Notes: generated by a model not told the origin, from the letters alone. Counted from the stretch's first letter, positions 32,585-41,123 are shown. The stretch: 44,557 bases of DNA from Oscillospiraceae bacterium (GCA_015064685.1 SVRT01000001.1:1-44557), one strand, 5' to 3'. Numbers and translations: made by a program.

Positions 32585-34138
32585 ATGTTGGATATTGGAT
32601 CGAGAAGAGAATGTTTTTTTGACGAATACCTTATAAATACCGAAAAAACCACAGCGGAATTCCGTCAACACTCTCCTATCCGCCGTGAGACTCTGATTAC
32701 CTTTGATAAACCGTGGGAAGGAAGCGGGAGTATGAGTGAGTGCATAGTATATGATGGCAAAAAATACCGTCTGTACTATATTGGCAGAAAGATGATCGTT
32801 GAAAAGAACGGTGTGGATGAGTTTCTCGGAAGCGTTTACTACCATTGCTATGCCGAGAGTCAGGATGGGGTTAATTGGGAGAGAGTGAACGTTGGTTTGT
32901 TCGAGTTTGAGGGAAGTACTGAAAATAATATATTATCTTCAAGAGAGAGCGTGTGGCACGGACCGATGTTCGTGTTTTACGATGAAAATCCCTATTGTCC
33001 GGCTGATGAAAAATTCAGAATGGTCGCCAGCGCAATAAAGACAAACGAGCTGTTCTCCGTGCCGAGTGCAGACGGAATACATTTCGATTATTCAAAGCGC
33101 ACAACGATAAGCACAGGTGGATTTTATGACTCAATGCACGCATGCTTTTGGGATACGGAATCAAAAAAATATCGTTGTTATTTCAGAAATTACCATTTTC
33201 CTAAAGGATATGACGGACCTCTTACCAACGCTCATCTTAAAGAGGCATATCCGATTAGGAAAAGAGGGATATCATATTGTGAATCTCCTGATTTTATTCA
33301 TTGGACGGATGACGTTGAGATTGAAATGGGAGATGCGGAGGATATACAGCTTTATGAAAACCACGTAATGCCGTATTATCGCGCTCCGCATATGATAATC
33401 GGATTTCCGACGAGATATACGCATAGGAATTCTTGGACGGAAAACTTTGATGAGCTTTGCTGCCGTGACGTCAGATTGAGAAGGTTGAAGCAAGAGCTCC
33501 GCTTTGGCACCGCGACCACGGATTGCACGTTTATGTGTTCGCGAGACGGTGTGAATTTCAAAAGATATGACGAGGCGTTTATACGTCCGGGAGCCGAAAG
33601 AAAATATAATTGGTTTTATGGATTCGGATATCCTTCCATGGGACTTGTGGAAACACCGTCAGAGGTTACGGGAGAGGAAAGTGAGATATCCCTCATCTTG
33701 CCCGAATCAGATTGGGTGGATGATACCGTTCTGACAAGATACAGCATACGAAAGGACGGTTTTGTAAGTCTGCATGCAGGCGGCAAGCACGAGGAATGTG
33801 TCGTGACAAAGCAGTTCACATACGAAGGTGAAGAGCTATATGCAAACATATCCACAAGTGCCCTTGGATACGCATATTTTACTCTTACCGATTGGAAGGG
33901 GCAGAGCGTAACGAGCTGCGAGGTATTCGGCGATGCTACCGATAAAAGAATTCCTTTTTCAAAGAATGCGATAAAAAATCTTTCGGGCAAGTCGGTGACC
34001 TTGACCGTAAGAATGAAGGATGCGGATCTGTACGCGATACGCTTTGGCAAGATAAATCCGCTGACAAAGGTTGAAGGAGAGCATGAGATCAACGCTGATG
34101 ACCTGAAGCACGAAAGCGATCACCCTGTAGGTATATAG
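32585..34138 (+). CDS. Beta-propeller glycosidase-like protein (GH32/GH43-like fold)
   Basis: A 517-aa protein without a signal peptide. Repeated blade-like units with S-x-D-G-x-x-W/F (S-Q-D-G-V-N-W, S-A-D-G-I-H-F, S-R-D-G-V-N-F), G-K-K-Y-R-L-Y-Y and W-D-T-E-S-K-K-Y-R-C-Y suggest a five-bladed propeller like the GH32/43/68 and GH130 groups, followed by a beta-rich C-terminal domain (about 410-490). I cannot assign a family or identify catalytic acids with confidence. AGGAGG lies 7 nt before the ATG at 32585. It is a single-gene unit, and its codon use looks more A+T-rich than its neighbours, which may indicate a recent arrival; this is an impression, not a calculation. No transporter or sugar regulator lies nearby. 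Confidence 0.6.
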   Translation: MLDIGSRRECFFDEYLINTEKTTAEFRQHSPIRRETLITFDKPWEGSGSMSECIVYDGKKYRLYYIGRKMIVEKNGVDEFLGSVYYHCYAESQDGVNWERVNVGLFEFEGSTENNILSSRESVWHGPMFVFYDENPYCPADEKFRMVASAIKTNELFSVPSADGIHFDYSKRTTISTGGFYDSMHACFWDTESKKYRCYFRNYHFPKGYDGPLTNAHLKEAYPIRKRGISYCESPDFIHWTDDVEIEMGDAEDIQLYENHVMPYYRAPHMIIGFPTRYTHRNSWTENFDELCCRDVRLRRLKQELRFGTATTDCTFMCSRDGVNFKRYDEAFIRPGAERKYNWFYGFGYPSMGLVETPSEVTGEESEISLILPESDWVDDTVLTRYSIRKDGFVSLHAGGKHEECVVTKQFTYEGEELYANISTSALGYAYFTLTDWKGQSVTSCEVFGDATDKRIPFSKNAIKNLSGKSVTLTVRMKDADLYAIRFGKINPLTKVEGEHEINADDLKHESDHPVGI

Positions 34139-34213
34139 AGTTCTAATAACTGCAAAAATATAAAAAAATGCATAATTTTAACCTATAATGCACCAAAAAA
34201 CAGCTTTTGATTT

Positions 34214-34240
34214 TTTAACGAATCAGAGGCTGATTTTTTG
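34214..34240 (+). terminator. Weak hairpin after the glycosidase-like gene
   Basis: ATCAG-AGG-CTGAT followed by TTTTTTG. The stem is short but the T-run is good. The remaining sequence to 34327 is A+T-rich and shows nothing else. Confidence 0.45.
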
Positions 34241-34327
34241 ATTAAATATGCATTGAGTAATAATGAAAACGTGGCGAGAAAATGTATATATTCATTTTTT
34301 ATGCATAAATATGTGAAAACAACAAAA

Positions 34328-34449
34328 CCCCTTGCAGTAAAAGGGGATTGCCCCCCTCGGCAAGCCGCAAGCGGCTTGCATTTCGACACACTCGCCAAGG
34401 CGAGCGATCGATCCACGGCTTTGCTCGCGCAAAGCGTGGCGAGTTGAAA
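34328..34449. repeat. Cluster of short hairpins downstream of tRNA-His
   Basis: Consecutive palindromes: CCCCTT/AAGGGG (34328-34346, terminator-like for the minus strand), GCAAGCCGC-AA-GCGGCTTGC (34360-34379), CTCGCC-AA-GGCGAG (34391-34404) and CCACGGCTTTGC-TCGC-GCAAAGCGTGG (34413-34439, one bulged G). Two-base loops dominate. ACTCGCC (34390-34396) can also pair with GGCGAGT (34438-34444) to enclose the last hairpin. No coding frame is credible. Confidence 0.65.
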
Positions 34450-34451
34450 AC

Positions 34452-34523
34452 ATCCCCTTCGCTCACCCCATAGAAAAAACCCGAGGTTTTACCTCGGGTT
34501 TTTATGGGGTGAGCGAAGGGGAT
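34452..34523 (-). terminator. Terminator of tRNA-His inside a mirrored tRNA 3' end
   Basis: The core terminator is AAAAACCCGAGG-TTTTA-CCTCGGGTTTTT. It is flanked by a perfect 20-nt inverted repeat: 34504-34523 is the 3' end of tRNA-His and 34452-34471 is its mirror image. The mirror ends where the tRNA T-loop begins (TTC/GAT). Confidence 0.85.
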
Positions 34524-34582
34524 CGAACCCTCCACCTCCAGGGCCACAACCTGGCGCTCTAGCCAAATGAGCTACGCCCACC
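34505..34582 (-). tRNA. tRNA-His (anticodon GTG)
   Basis: The acceptor GTGGGCG pairs with CGCTCAC with one G-T. The extra G at -1 (34582) faces C73, the identity feature of tRNA-His. The anticodon loop holds GTG, the T-arm is GAGGGTTCGATCCCCTTC and CCA is encoded (34507-34505). It is the last gene of the Gly-Arg-His group. Confidence 0.96.
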
Positions 34583-34586
34583 ATCA

Positions 34587-34663
<77 letters not shown>

Positions 34664-34688
34664 AAAATACGTGCGGCTTAAAGCCGTT

Positions 34689-34735
34689 TAAACAAAAAAT
34701 CAGCAGTGCCAAACCCTTAAGGGTACCGGCACTGC
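34689..34735 (-). terminator. Terminator after tRNA-Gly
   Basis: On the minus strand GCAGTGCCGGTACCC and GGGTTTGGCACTGC pair around TTAA with a small mismatch and are followed by TGATTTTTTG. tRNA-Arg and tRNA-His downstream would need read-through or their own promoter. Confidence 0.75.
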
Positions 34736-34738
34736 CGG

Positions 34739-34812
<74 letters not shown>

Positions 34813-34986
34813 ATAACTGTTTTGCAAGGGATTTTTAATCCCTCTCGCTCAACCGCCTATATATCATACCACAACACTTCCCGTTTGTCAATACCTTTTT
34901 TAAAATTTTTTTGGAAATTTTGATTTATTTTTTTATTGTTTTTTTTCTGCTAAAAAAAGAATTTTTGCTAAAAATTCAAAAAGCTC

Positions 34987-35015
34987 TTGATACTTATAAT
35001 AAAAAGTAGTATAAT
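34987..35015 (+). promoter_or_regulatory. Sigma-A promoter of the yqeG-to-40680 gene run
   Basis: TTGATA (34987-34992), a 17-nt spacer and TATAAT (35010-35015), 57 nt before the yqeG ATG. No terminator is seen until after the hydrolase gene at 43304. Confidence 0.85.
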
Positions 35016-35071
35016 AAATAAGATAATGGGATAGAATGCGAAAATGTTGTTTTCTAAGGAGGAGATACCGA

Positions 35072-35632
35072 ATGGCGAGCTGGTTTTTGCCCGATTACAT
35101 TTTTTCAAAATTTGATGAAATAACGCCCGAATTTTTATCCGGGCTTGGCATTAAGGCGCTCCTTATTGACATAGACAACACGCTGGCACCGTACGAGGTC
35201 GCAGAGCCCGATGACAGAATAAAGAATTGGTTTAAAGCATTGGCAAGGAGCGGTATATCCGCGACTCTCGTTTCAAATAACGAAAAGGAGAGAGTTGAGC
35301 TTTTCAACAAGACCTTGGGACTTCCTTATTATTACAAGAGCGGAAAGCCGTTTGCGAAGAATCTCAAAAAGGCAATGGCTCAAATGGGCAGCGATCAGAC
35401 TAACACCGCAATGCTCGGAGATCAGCTTCTGACCGATGCCGCAGCAGGAAAGCACATAGGTCTTACCACCATCATCGTGCCGCCCATAAAAGACAAGAGC
35501 AATGCGTTTTTTAAGGCGAAGCGCGCCCTTGAGGTTCCTACTATCAAAAGATACGTCAAGATACGCGGCGGCAACTCCGCAGAGATATGCAGGTTCTGGA
35601 TAAAAAAAGAATATAAGAAAAACAGAGGTTAA
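35072..35632 (+). CDS. yqeG: YqeG family HAD phosphatase
   Basis: A 186-aa HAD superfamily IIIA phosphatase. Motif I is L-I-D-I-D-N-T-L-A-P with the catalytic aspartates, motif II is V-S-N-N, a lysine lies in K-S-G-K-P, and motif III-IV is M-L-G-D-Q-L-L-T-D. The start M-A-S-W-F-L-P-D-Y matches YqeG proteins (L-x-P-x-x). Some members dephosphorylate phosphatidylglycerophosphate; the substrate here is not determined. AGGAGGAG precedes the ATG, so the frame upstream to 35036 is not used. It is the first gene of a compact run with plsY four genes downstream, which would suit a role in phospholipid synthesis. Confidence 0.92.
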   Translation: MASWFLPDYIFSKFDEITPEFLSGLGIKALLIDIDNTLAPYEVAEPDDRIKNWFKALARSGISATLVSNNEKERVELFNKTLGLPYYYKSGKPFAKNLKKAMAQMGSDQTNTAMLGDQLLTDAAAGKHIGLTTIIVPPIKDKSNAFFKAKRALEVPTIKRYVKIRGGNSAEICRFWIKKEYKKNRG

Positions 35633-35638
35633 TATATT

Positions 35639-36496
35639 ATGTCAAAAGCATTATTTGGTCCCGGCGGAAACGGTGATCTGTTCTACGCGCAGGGCGGAAA
35701 GGGAACTGTCGACGCACCGCGTTGGCTTTCCTCATACGGTCTTGATGCCTATGAATTCGAGGCGGGCAACGGCGTAAGCGCGGGCGAGGCGACCTTGCGC
35801 AAGATAGGCGACGAGGCAAAAAAATACGGAATAGCAATGTCGCTCCATACACCGTACTTCATCTCCTTGTCGGGAGTTGACCCCGAAAAGAGACTCAAAA
35901 GCATTGATTACATTCAAAAGTCGCTTTGGGCGGCAGAGCTTCTCGGAGCGGACACGATCGTAATACATAGCGGAAGCGCGGCGAAGATAAGCCGCGAGGA
36001 GGCTATGAGACTTTCCTGCGACACGCTTGAGAAGATAATCGAGGCGGTTGGAGACACTCCCATAAAGCTCGGAATCGAGACTATGGGAAAGGTAAACCAG
36101 CTCGGTACTCTTGACGAGGTTATCGAGCAATGCCGCGTGGACAAGCACTACGTTCCTGTCGTTGATTTCGGCCATATGAACGCGCGCGAGGTTGGCGGTC
36201 TCTTTACTTCAAGCGACGATTACCGTCGTGTGTTCGACAAGATCGCGCTCGGATGCTCGGATGAGGTCGCTAAAAACCTTCACTGTCATTTCTCGAAAAT
36301 CGAGTACACTCAGGCAGGCGAGAAGAAGCATCTGACTTTTACCGACAACGTCTACGGACCCGACTTTGAGCCGCTCATCGAGGCGATAGTCAAGGAAGGA
36401 CTCACCCCCCGAATCATCTGCGAGTCGGCAGGCACGCAGGCGGAGGACATAAAGCAAATGAAGGATTATTATGAGAAATTAATTCAAGAGAGGTAA
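35639..36496 (+). CDS. Endonuclease IV-like TIM-barrel protein
   Basis: A 285-aa protein of the AP endonuclease 2 (endonuclease IV/xylose isomerase-like) superfamily. Metal-ligand positions are H in S-L-H-T-P-Y, H in V-I-H-S-G, E in G-I-E-T-M-G, D and H in V-D-F-G-H-M-N-A, H in L-H-C-H-F and E in I-C-E-S-A-G-T. This matches the trinuclear zinc site of endonuclease IV, which cuts DNA at abasic sites. The sequence is divergent, so another metal-dependent TIM barrel activity is possible. It starts 6 nt after yqeG, with GAGG about 10 nt before the ATG. Confidence 0.8.
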   Translation: MSKALFGPGGNGDLFYAQGGKGTVDAPRWLSSYGLDAYEFEAGNGVSAGEATLRKIGDEAKKYGIAMSLHTPYFISLSGVDPEKRLKSIDYIQKSLWAAELLGADTIVIHSGSAAKISREEAMRLSCDTLEKIIEAVGDTPIKLGIETMGKVNQLGTLDEVIEQCRVDKHYVPVVDFGHMNAREVGGLFTSSDDYRRVFDKIALGCSDEVAKNLHCHFSKIEYTQAGEKKHLTFTDNVYGPDFEPLIEAIVKEGLTPRIICESAGTQAEDIKQMKDYYEKLIQER

Positions 36497-36501
36497 TAAA
36501 A

Positions 36502-37584
36502 ATGAGCAGACTTACGAAATTCAAAGCGAGAATGACAGAGGCGGGATTTGACGCGGCAGTTATTTCATCCGCAGTAAACCAGAGATATATGACAAGCTTC
36601 GACTATACGGACGGATACGTTCTCGTAACTAAGAATAAGTCCTACGTTCTTGCAGATTTCCGCTATATCGAGGCGGCAAGAGCTACCGTTGACTCAAGCG
36701 AGTACGAGATAATCATGCCCGAGGGCTCGATGCTTGTTTGCCTTGCATCGCTTCTTGACTCCAACGAATGCAAGACGGTCGCGTTTGAGGACGTGACTCT
36801 CTCGGTCGCAGATCTTGAGAGAATGAAGAAGATGTTTGTTGGCAAGGAGCTTGTTGCCGGAGCATCAAAGCTTGCTGATGAGCTTCGTCTTTACAAGGAC
36901 GCAGGTGAGGTCGAGAAGATGAAGAAGGCGCAGGCTATCACCGACGCGGGATTTGCTCATATGCTTGAATGGCTTACACCTAACGTCACCGAGATAGAGG
37001 CGGCGCTTGAGCTTGAGTTCTTTATGAGAAGAATTGGCTCTGAGGGAATCGCATTCGATACCATCGCGGTATCGGGATCGGCATCCTCGCTTCCTCACGG
37101 TGTTCCGAGAAACGTCAAGCTTGAAAAGGGATTCTTCACACTTGATTTTGGCGCAAAGTTTGACGGATATTGCTCTGATATGACGAGAACAGTTGTTATA
37201 GGTAAGGCTGACGAGGATATGAAGAAGCTTTACAATACGGTTCTCAAGGCACAGACTGCGGCACTTGATTTCATCAAAGAAGGTATCAATTGCAAGGATG
37301 CTGATACAGTTGCGCGCGATATTATCAACGGCGCGGGCTACGAGGGACGCTTCGGTCACTCGCTCGGTCACGGAGTCGGTATGTATATCCATGAGAGCCC
37401 CAGGCTTTCCCAGGCTGCTCCCGCTGATTATAAGCTTCAAAGAGGTCATATAGTCACGGTTGAGCCCGGAATCTACATTGAGGGACTCTACGGATGCCGT
37501 ATCGAGGATATGGTAGGAGTGATGGAGGACGGTAGCGTTTACAACTTCACTCACAGCCCCAAGGAAATGATAGAGCTTTTCTGA
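36502..37584 (+). CDS. Xaa-Pro aminopeptidase (M24 family)
   Basis: A 360-aa cytoplasmic metallopeptidase that removes N-terminal residues before proline. It has the creatinase-like N-terminal domain (about 1-125) and the pita-bread catalytic domain with D-F-G-A-K-F-D-G-Y-C-S-D-M-T-R-T (two metal Asp), G-H-S-L-G-H-G-V-G (His), V-E-P-G-I-Y-I (Glu) and R-I-E-D (Glu). All five metal ligands are present. It starts 5 nt after the previous stop and ends 1 nt before the DUF3006 gene, well inside the same operon. Confidence 0.94.
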   Translation: MSRLTKFKARMTEAGFDAAVISSAVNQRYMTSFDYTDGYVLVTKNKSYVLADFRYIEAARATVDSSEYEIIMPEGSMLVCLASLLDSNECKTVAFEDVTLSVADLERMKKMFVGKELVAGASKLADELRLYKDAGEVEKMKKAQAITDAGFAHMLEWLTPNVTEIEAALELEFFMRRIGSEGIAFDTIAVSGSASSLPHGVPRNVKLEKGFFTLDFGAKFDGYCSDMTRTVVIGKADEDMKKLYNTVLKAQTAALDFIKEGINCKDADTVARDIINGAGYEGRFGHSLGHGVGMYIHESPRLSQAAPADYKLQRGHIVTVEPGIYIEGLYGCRIEDMVGVMEDGSVYNFTHSPKEMIELF

Positions 37585-37585
37585 T

Positions 37586-37834
37586 ATGACGGATAAAAAG
37601 ATTTTTTCAGTTGACAGATTTGAGGGCGATATCGCGGTGTGTATTTCTGATAATGATGACGTTATCAATATCCCCGTGGCGTCGCTCGGCACTCTTCGCC
37701 CGAGAGATATATTCTCGGCTAAGATAGAGGGCGAGGGACTCGTTGATATTACCCCTATGCCCGAGGAAAGAGACAGACGCCTTAAAGAGAACCGCGCGAA
37801 ACTTCACGCGCTTGCAAGAAGGTCTAAAAAATAA
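37586..37834 (+). CDS. DUF3006 domain protein
   Basis: An 82-aa protein with the DUF3006 pattern: F-S-V-D-R-F-E-G-D-I-A-V-C then I-N-I-P and a short beta-rich core, followed by a basic C-terminal tail. The function is unknown. It follows the M24 peptidase with one base between stop and start; TGATATG links the two, so translation is probably coupled. DUF3006 proteins in Firmicutes are often next to metalloproteins or beta-lactamase-fold genes. Confidence 0.82.
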   Translation: MTDKKIFSVDRFEGDIAVCISDNDDVINIPVASLGTLRPRDIFSAKIEGEGLVDITPMPEERDRRLKENRAKLHALARRSKK

Positions 37835-37854
37835 CTTATACCGAGAGGTGTTAT

Positions 37855-38610
37855 ATGAATTACGTTATGCTTGCGGCAACCGTCGCGGAAAATGCAACTA
37901 AAAGGACTAATTGGAATATCTATTCCTGGCTGCTTGAAAGGTATGACATTGCTAATACGCAGGCATCTTTGGTACTGATGCTTGCGGGGGTCATTCTCTG
38001 TATGGTGATCCCTTATCTTCTCGGAAGCATAAATCCCGCTATCATAGTTTCCCGCAAGGTGTATCACGACGATATACGCACACACGGAAGCGGAAACGCG
38101 GGTGCGACGAATACCCTTCGCACGTACGGAAAGAAGACCGCGGCGCTTATATTTTGTCTTGACCTTCTCAAGGCGGCATTGGCGGTTGTTATCGGCTCGA
38201 TACTTATGACACGTGAGATGGGCGGAGCTATCGCGGGAGTATTTGTTATTCTCGGTCATATGTTCCCGATATTTTACGGATTCAAGGGCGGAAAGGGAGT
38301 TGCCTGCATGGCTATGGTCATCCTTATCCTCTCTCCCATCTCCTTCGTGATATTGCTCGCGCTCTTTGTCGCGCTCGTGCTTATGACGAGATACGTTTCG
38401 CTCGGCTCAATTATGGGAGCGTTCTTCTATCCAATCATTCAGTTTGCGTTCTATCCTCAGCACCCCTGGATAACGCTCTCTAGCATTCTGACGATGTTCC
38501 TCGTAATATTTATGCACAGGGAGAATATAAAGAGGCTTATGGCGGGCAAGGAGTCGAAGATCTCATTCGGCTCAAAGAAAAAAGACGATAACGGTAGTGG
38601 AGGACAGTGA
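37855..38610 (+). CDS. plsY: Glycerol-3-phosphate acyltransferase PlsY
   Basis: A membrane enzyme that uses acyl-phosphate to acylate glycerol-3-phosphate, the first step of phospholipid synthesis. The 251-aa product has the three PlsY motifs: G-S-I-N-P-A-I, G-S-G-N-A-G-A-T-N (about 78-86) and F-K-G-G-K-G-V-A (about 143). It has about five membrane helices and an N-terminal extension of some 40 residues before the first conserved helix. AGAGG lies 6 nt before the chosen ATG, supporting the extension. The C-terminus is basic and Gly-rich. Confidence 0.95.
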   Translation: MNYVMLAATVAENATKRTNWNIYSWLLERYDIANTQASLVLMLAGVILCMVIPYLLGSINPAIIVSRKVYHDDIRTHGSGNAGATNTLRTYGKKTAALIFCLDLLKAALAVVIGSILMTREMGGAIAGVFVILGHMFPIFYGFKGGKGVACMAMVILILSPISFVILLALFVALVLMTRYVSLGSIMGAFFYPIIQFAFYPQHPWITLSSILTMFLVIFMHRENIKRLMAGKESKISFGSKKKDDNGSGGQ

Positions 38611-38612
38611 CG

Positions 38613-39806
38613 ATGCTTGATACGGGGGCTATAGCTCTCAGGGATCTCCTGCTCTCGGCGGCGGAAAAGCAGATAATCAAAAAGGCTGTCTTTTCCAAGT
38701 GCGCGGACAAGGAGATAAAAAAGGCGGTGCTTACTCTCAAGACCATCTCGGGAAAAGAGATATTGCAGCTTGAAAGCTTTTACGCCGACAACAAGGCGAA
38801 GCACAGAAACATTGAGCTTATGGACGTTGAGACCATCTCGGCTCTTATTGAGGGCTCGGGACAGATCAATCTGATCACGACCCTGGGAGATTGCGAATAC
38901 AAGGTCTCAAAATCGGGGAACAGCGTGCTTATCGGTGGAGACAAGCTATCCAGAGCGATCAAAAATACCGATGATCTGGGCATTGAGCCTATCAAAAGAG
39001 TAGTGCCGGGCAGTAACAATAAAAAGAAAAATTATATTCTGAGCGGAGACGAGCCGTTTCTGAAGCTTCTTGAGGTGAGCGACAAGAACGGCAGAGTTTA
39101 CGATAAAAAGCAGGCGAAATTCAGACAGATAAACAGATTTCTGGAGCTTGTCCGTGACGTTGAGAAGAATCTTCCCGATGGAGATCTTCGTATCTGCGAT
39201 CTCTGTTGCGGAAAGAGCTATCTTTCCTTTGCGGTATATCACTATTTTGCGGTGATCAAGGGGCGCAGGGTAAAGATGACGGGAGTTGATCTCAAGCGCG
39301 ACGTTATCGAGTATTGTTCGTCGGTAGCGGAGAAGCTCGGATTTGACGGTCTTGAGTTTCTTTGCGGCGACGTAAGCCTTTACGACACGGACGAACACGT
39401 CAATATGGTCGTATCGCTTCACGCGTGCGATATTGCGACAGATATAGTGCTCGCAAAGGCGGTGGAGTGGGATGCGGACGTTATCCTCTCGACGCCGTGC
39501 TGTCATCACGAGATGAACAGACTGCTTGATTGCGAGAGCCTCTCCTTTATCGCAGATTACTCGATGCTAAAGCAAAAGCTATGTGACGCGGCGACCGATG
39601 CGCTCAGGCTTAAATTGCTTGAGGCTAACGGATACGATACTGCGGCACTCGAGCTTATCGATCCCGAGGAGACTCCGAAAAATATTATGCTCCGAGGAAT
39701 CAAAAAGCATAATTTTGACAAAAATTCCGATAAGGCGCGCGCGCTTTACAGGGAATATACGGATATATACAGATTTTTGACGGGCAAAGAGCCCCAAAAG
39801 AGGTAA
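38613..39806 (+). CDS. SAM-dependent methyltransferase (Methyltransf_32 type)
   Basis: A 397-aa protein with a helical N-terminal domain (about 1-175) and a class I methyltransferase domain: I-C-D-L-C-C-G-K-S-Y-L-S-F-A (SAM-binding loop), G-V-D-L-K, F-L-C-G-D-V and S-L-H-A-C-D-I-A-T-D followed by S-T-P-C-C-H-H-E. This cysteine-histidine pattern is found in the TRM13/METTL25-like group (Methyltransf_32), whose members often modify RNA; the substrate here is not known. The ATG at 38613 has GGAGG 9 nt upstream and is preferred over GTG at 38607. It overlaps or abuts plsY. Confidence 0.85.
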   Translation: MLDTGAIALRDLLLSAAEKQIIKKAVFSKCADKEIKKAVLTLKTISGKEILQLESFYADNKAKHRNIELMDVETISALIEGSGQINLITTLGDCEYKVSKSGNSVLIGGDKLSRAIKNTDDLGIEPIKRVVPGSNNKKKNYILSGDEPFLKLLEVSDKNGRVYDKKQAKFRQINRFLELVRDVEKNLPDGDLRICDLCCGKSYLSFAVYHYFAVIKGRRVKMTGVDLKRDVIEYCSSVAEKLGFDGLEFLCGDVSLYDTDEHVNMVVSLHACDIATDIVLAKAVEWDADVILSTPCCHHEMNRLLDCESLSFIADYSMLKQKLCDAATDALRLKLLEANGYDTAALELIDPEETPKNIMLRGIKKHNFDKNSDKARALYREYTDIYRFLTGKEPQKR

Positions 39807-39808
39807 AT

Positions 39809-40693
39809 ATGAATCCAAGATACACTTTTTTACGCTTTCCCGAGGGGAAAATGAAGGCCGTGACCTTTAGTTACGACGACGGATGCCGCGCTGACTTGAA
39901 GCTTGTCGCTCTGCTTGACAAGTACGGCCTTAAGGGTACCTTTAACGTAAACACCTTGATGTTCGGTAATGACAGAAACGCCTGGAGACTGACAGCAGAG
40001 GAGGTCAAGCAGGAGATATATGATAAAGGACACGAGGTAGCGACTCATGGTGCGAATCATCGCGCTCCCGGAAAGCAGAGGACTATTGAGGTAATTCGCG
40101 ACACGCTTGATTGCAGGCTCGGTCTTGAAAAGCTGCTTGGCACGATAGTACGCGGTATGGCATACCCTGATTCGGGAATCCGCAACATTCAGGTTGGTTG
40201 TGCCGACTATGAAAAGATCCGTGAGTGTCTTTGTGATCTTGACATTGCGTATTCGCGTACACTAGGCGGTGACAACGACTCTTTTGAGCTTCCTACGGAT
40301 TTTTATGCGTGGATGCCCACGGCTCATCATAATAACGAACATATTTTTGAGTTTATTGATAAATTCAATTTACTCAAGGAGGACGACAAGTACAGCGCGG
40401 CAAAAATACCTAAGCTCTTCTATTTGTGGGGGCACGCTTATGAGTTTGATAACAACGGCAATTGGAATAGAATGGAAGAGATATGCGAGAAGCTTTCGGG
40501 CAAGGATGACGTATGGTATGCCACAAATATCGAAATACACGATTACGTAAAGGCTTACGAGTCGCTTATCTGGAGTGCGGATGCGAGGATGGTCTACAAT
40601 CCTACGCTTATTGACGTCTGGTTCTGGAGTGATGGGAGGATTTTTTGCGTAAAATCGGGTGAGAGGATCGGAATTGAAGATGGGACTTTTTAA
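39809..40693 (+). CDS. Polysaccharide deacetylase family protein (CE4-like)
   Basis: A 294-aa protein with NodB-type motifs: T-F-S-Y-D-D-G (motif 1 with two Asp) and H-E-V-A-T-H-G-A-N-H (motif 2 with the metal histidines). Y-P-D-S-G resembles motif 3. There is no signal peptide, unlike cell-wall deacetylases, so it may act on a cytoplasmic sugar. The stop lies inside the next gene (14-nt overlap). It starts 2 nt after the methyltransferase gene. Confidence 0.85.
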   Translation: MNPRYTFLRFPEGKMKAVTFSYDDGCRADLKLVALLDKYGLKGTFNVNTLMFGNDRNAWRLTAEEVKQEIYDKGHEVATHGANHRAPGKQRTIEVIRDTLDCRLGLEKLLGTIVRGMAYPDSGIRNIQVGCADYEKIRECLCDLDIAYSRTLGGDNDSFELPTDFYAWMPTAHHNNEHIFEFIDKFNLLKEDDKYSAAKIPKLFYLWGHAYEFDNNGNWNRMEEICEKLSGKDDVWYATNIEIHDYVKAYESLIWSADARMVYNPTLIDVWFWSDGRIFCVKSGERIGIEDGTF

Positions 40694-41024
40694 AAAGATA
40701 TTTGAGAAGGCGACTAAGAGCAAGGATCCAAACAGCAAACGCTTCAAGTGGGATATGGCGCGTCAGATCTGCGGTCACCACGTAAAATACGTGACCGAGG
40801 AGATAAACGGCACCCACGAGGTCATCGGTCGTTCGGGCGGTCTCAATATCAAGGACGACGAATTGCTCGTTTTCGCATCTGCTGACGTGCTGATGCGCTG
40901 CAAGATCGAAGAGATGCAGGCATGGGAGCTGCTCAGCAAGGACGGTGTGGTAATTACCGCGCCCGATTTGGAACACGAAGGGAAAGTGAGAACGGTTATC
41001 GTTCATTACGTATATTACCGCTGA
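40680..41024 (+). CDS. Small protein of unknown function
   Basis: A 114-aa soluble protein with a basic N-terminus (M-G-L-F-K-K-I-F-E-K), a middle with C-G-H-H and paired charged residues, and a C-terminal beta-like tail ending V-I-V-H-Y-V-Y-Y-R. I do not recognise a family. The ATG at 40680 overlaps the deacetylase gene by 14 nt, and GAGAGGATCGG lies upstream. It is probably the last gene of the yqeG operon. Confidence 0.7.
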   Translation: MGLFKKIFEKATKSKDPNSKRFKWDMARQICGHHVKYVTEEINGTHEVIGRSGGLNIKDDELLVFASADVLMRCKIEEMQAWELLSKDGVVITAPDLEHEGKVRTVIVHYVYYR

Positions 41025-41045
41025 CCTTGAGTTTTCCTCCAATAC

Positions 41046-41123
41046 GGTGTTGCTCCTCGAATGCAGCTTGACGTAGGTAACTACGCCTGCGCTTTGCATT
41101 CTGCGGTGCGCCTTGTCTTGAAG
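41046..41123. repeat. Interspersed covarying element, copy B (before hisS)
   Basis: The compact form of the element at 24636-24794. GGTG (41046-41049) pairs with CGCC (41109-41112); GAATGC (41059-41064) with GCATTC (41096-41101); CGTAG (41072-41076) with CTACG (41081-41085). Offsets on the left arm are identical to copy A. The stem sequences differ from copy A but stay complementary. Confidence 0.75.
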
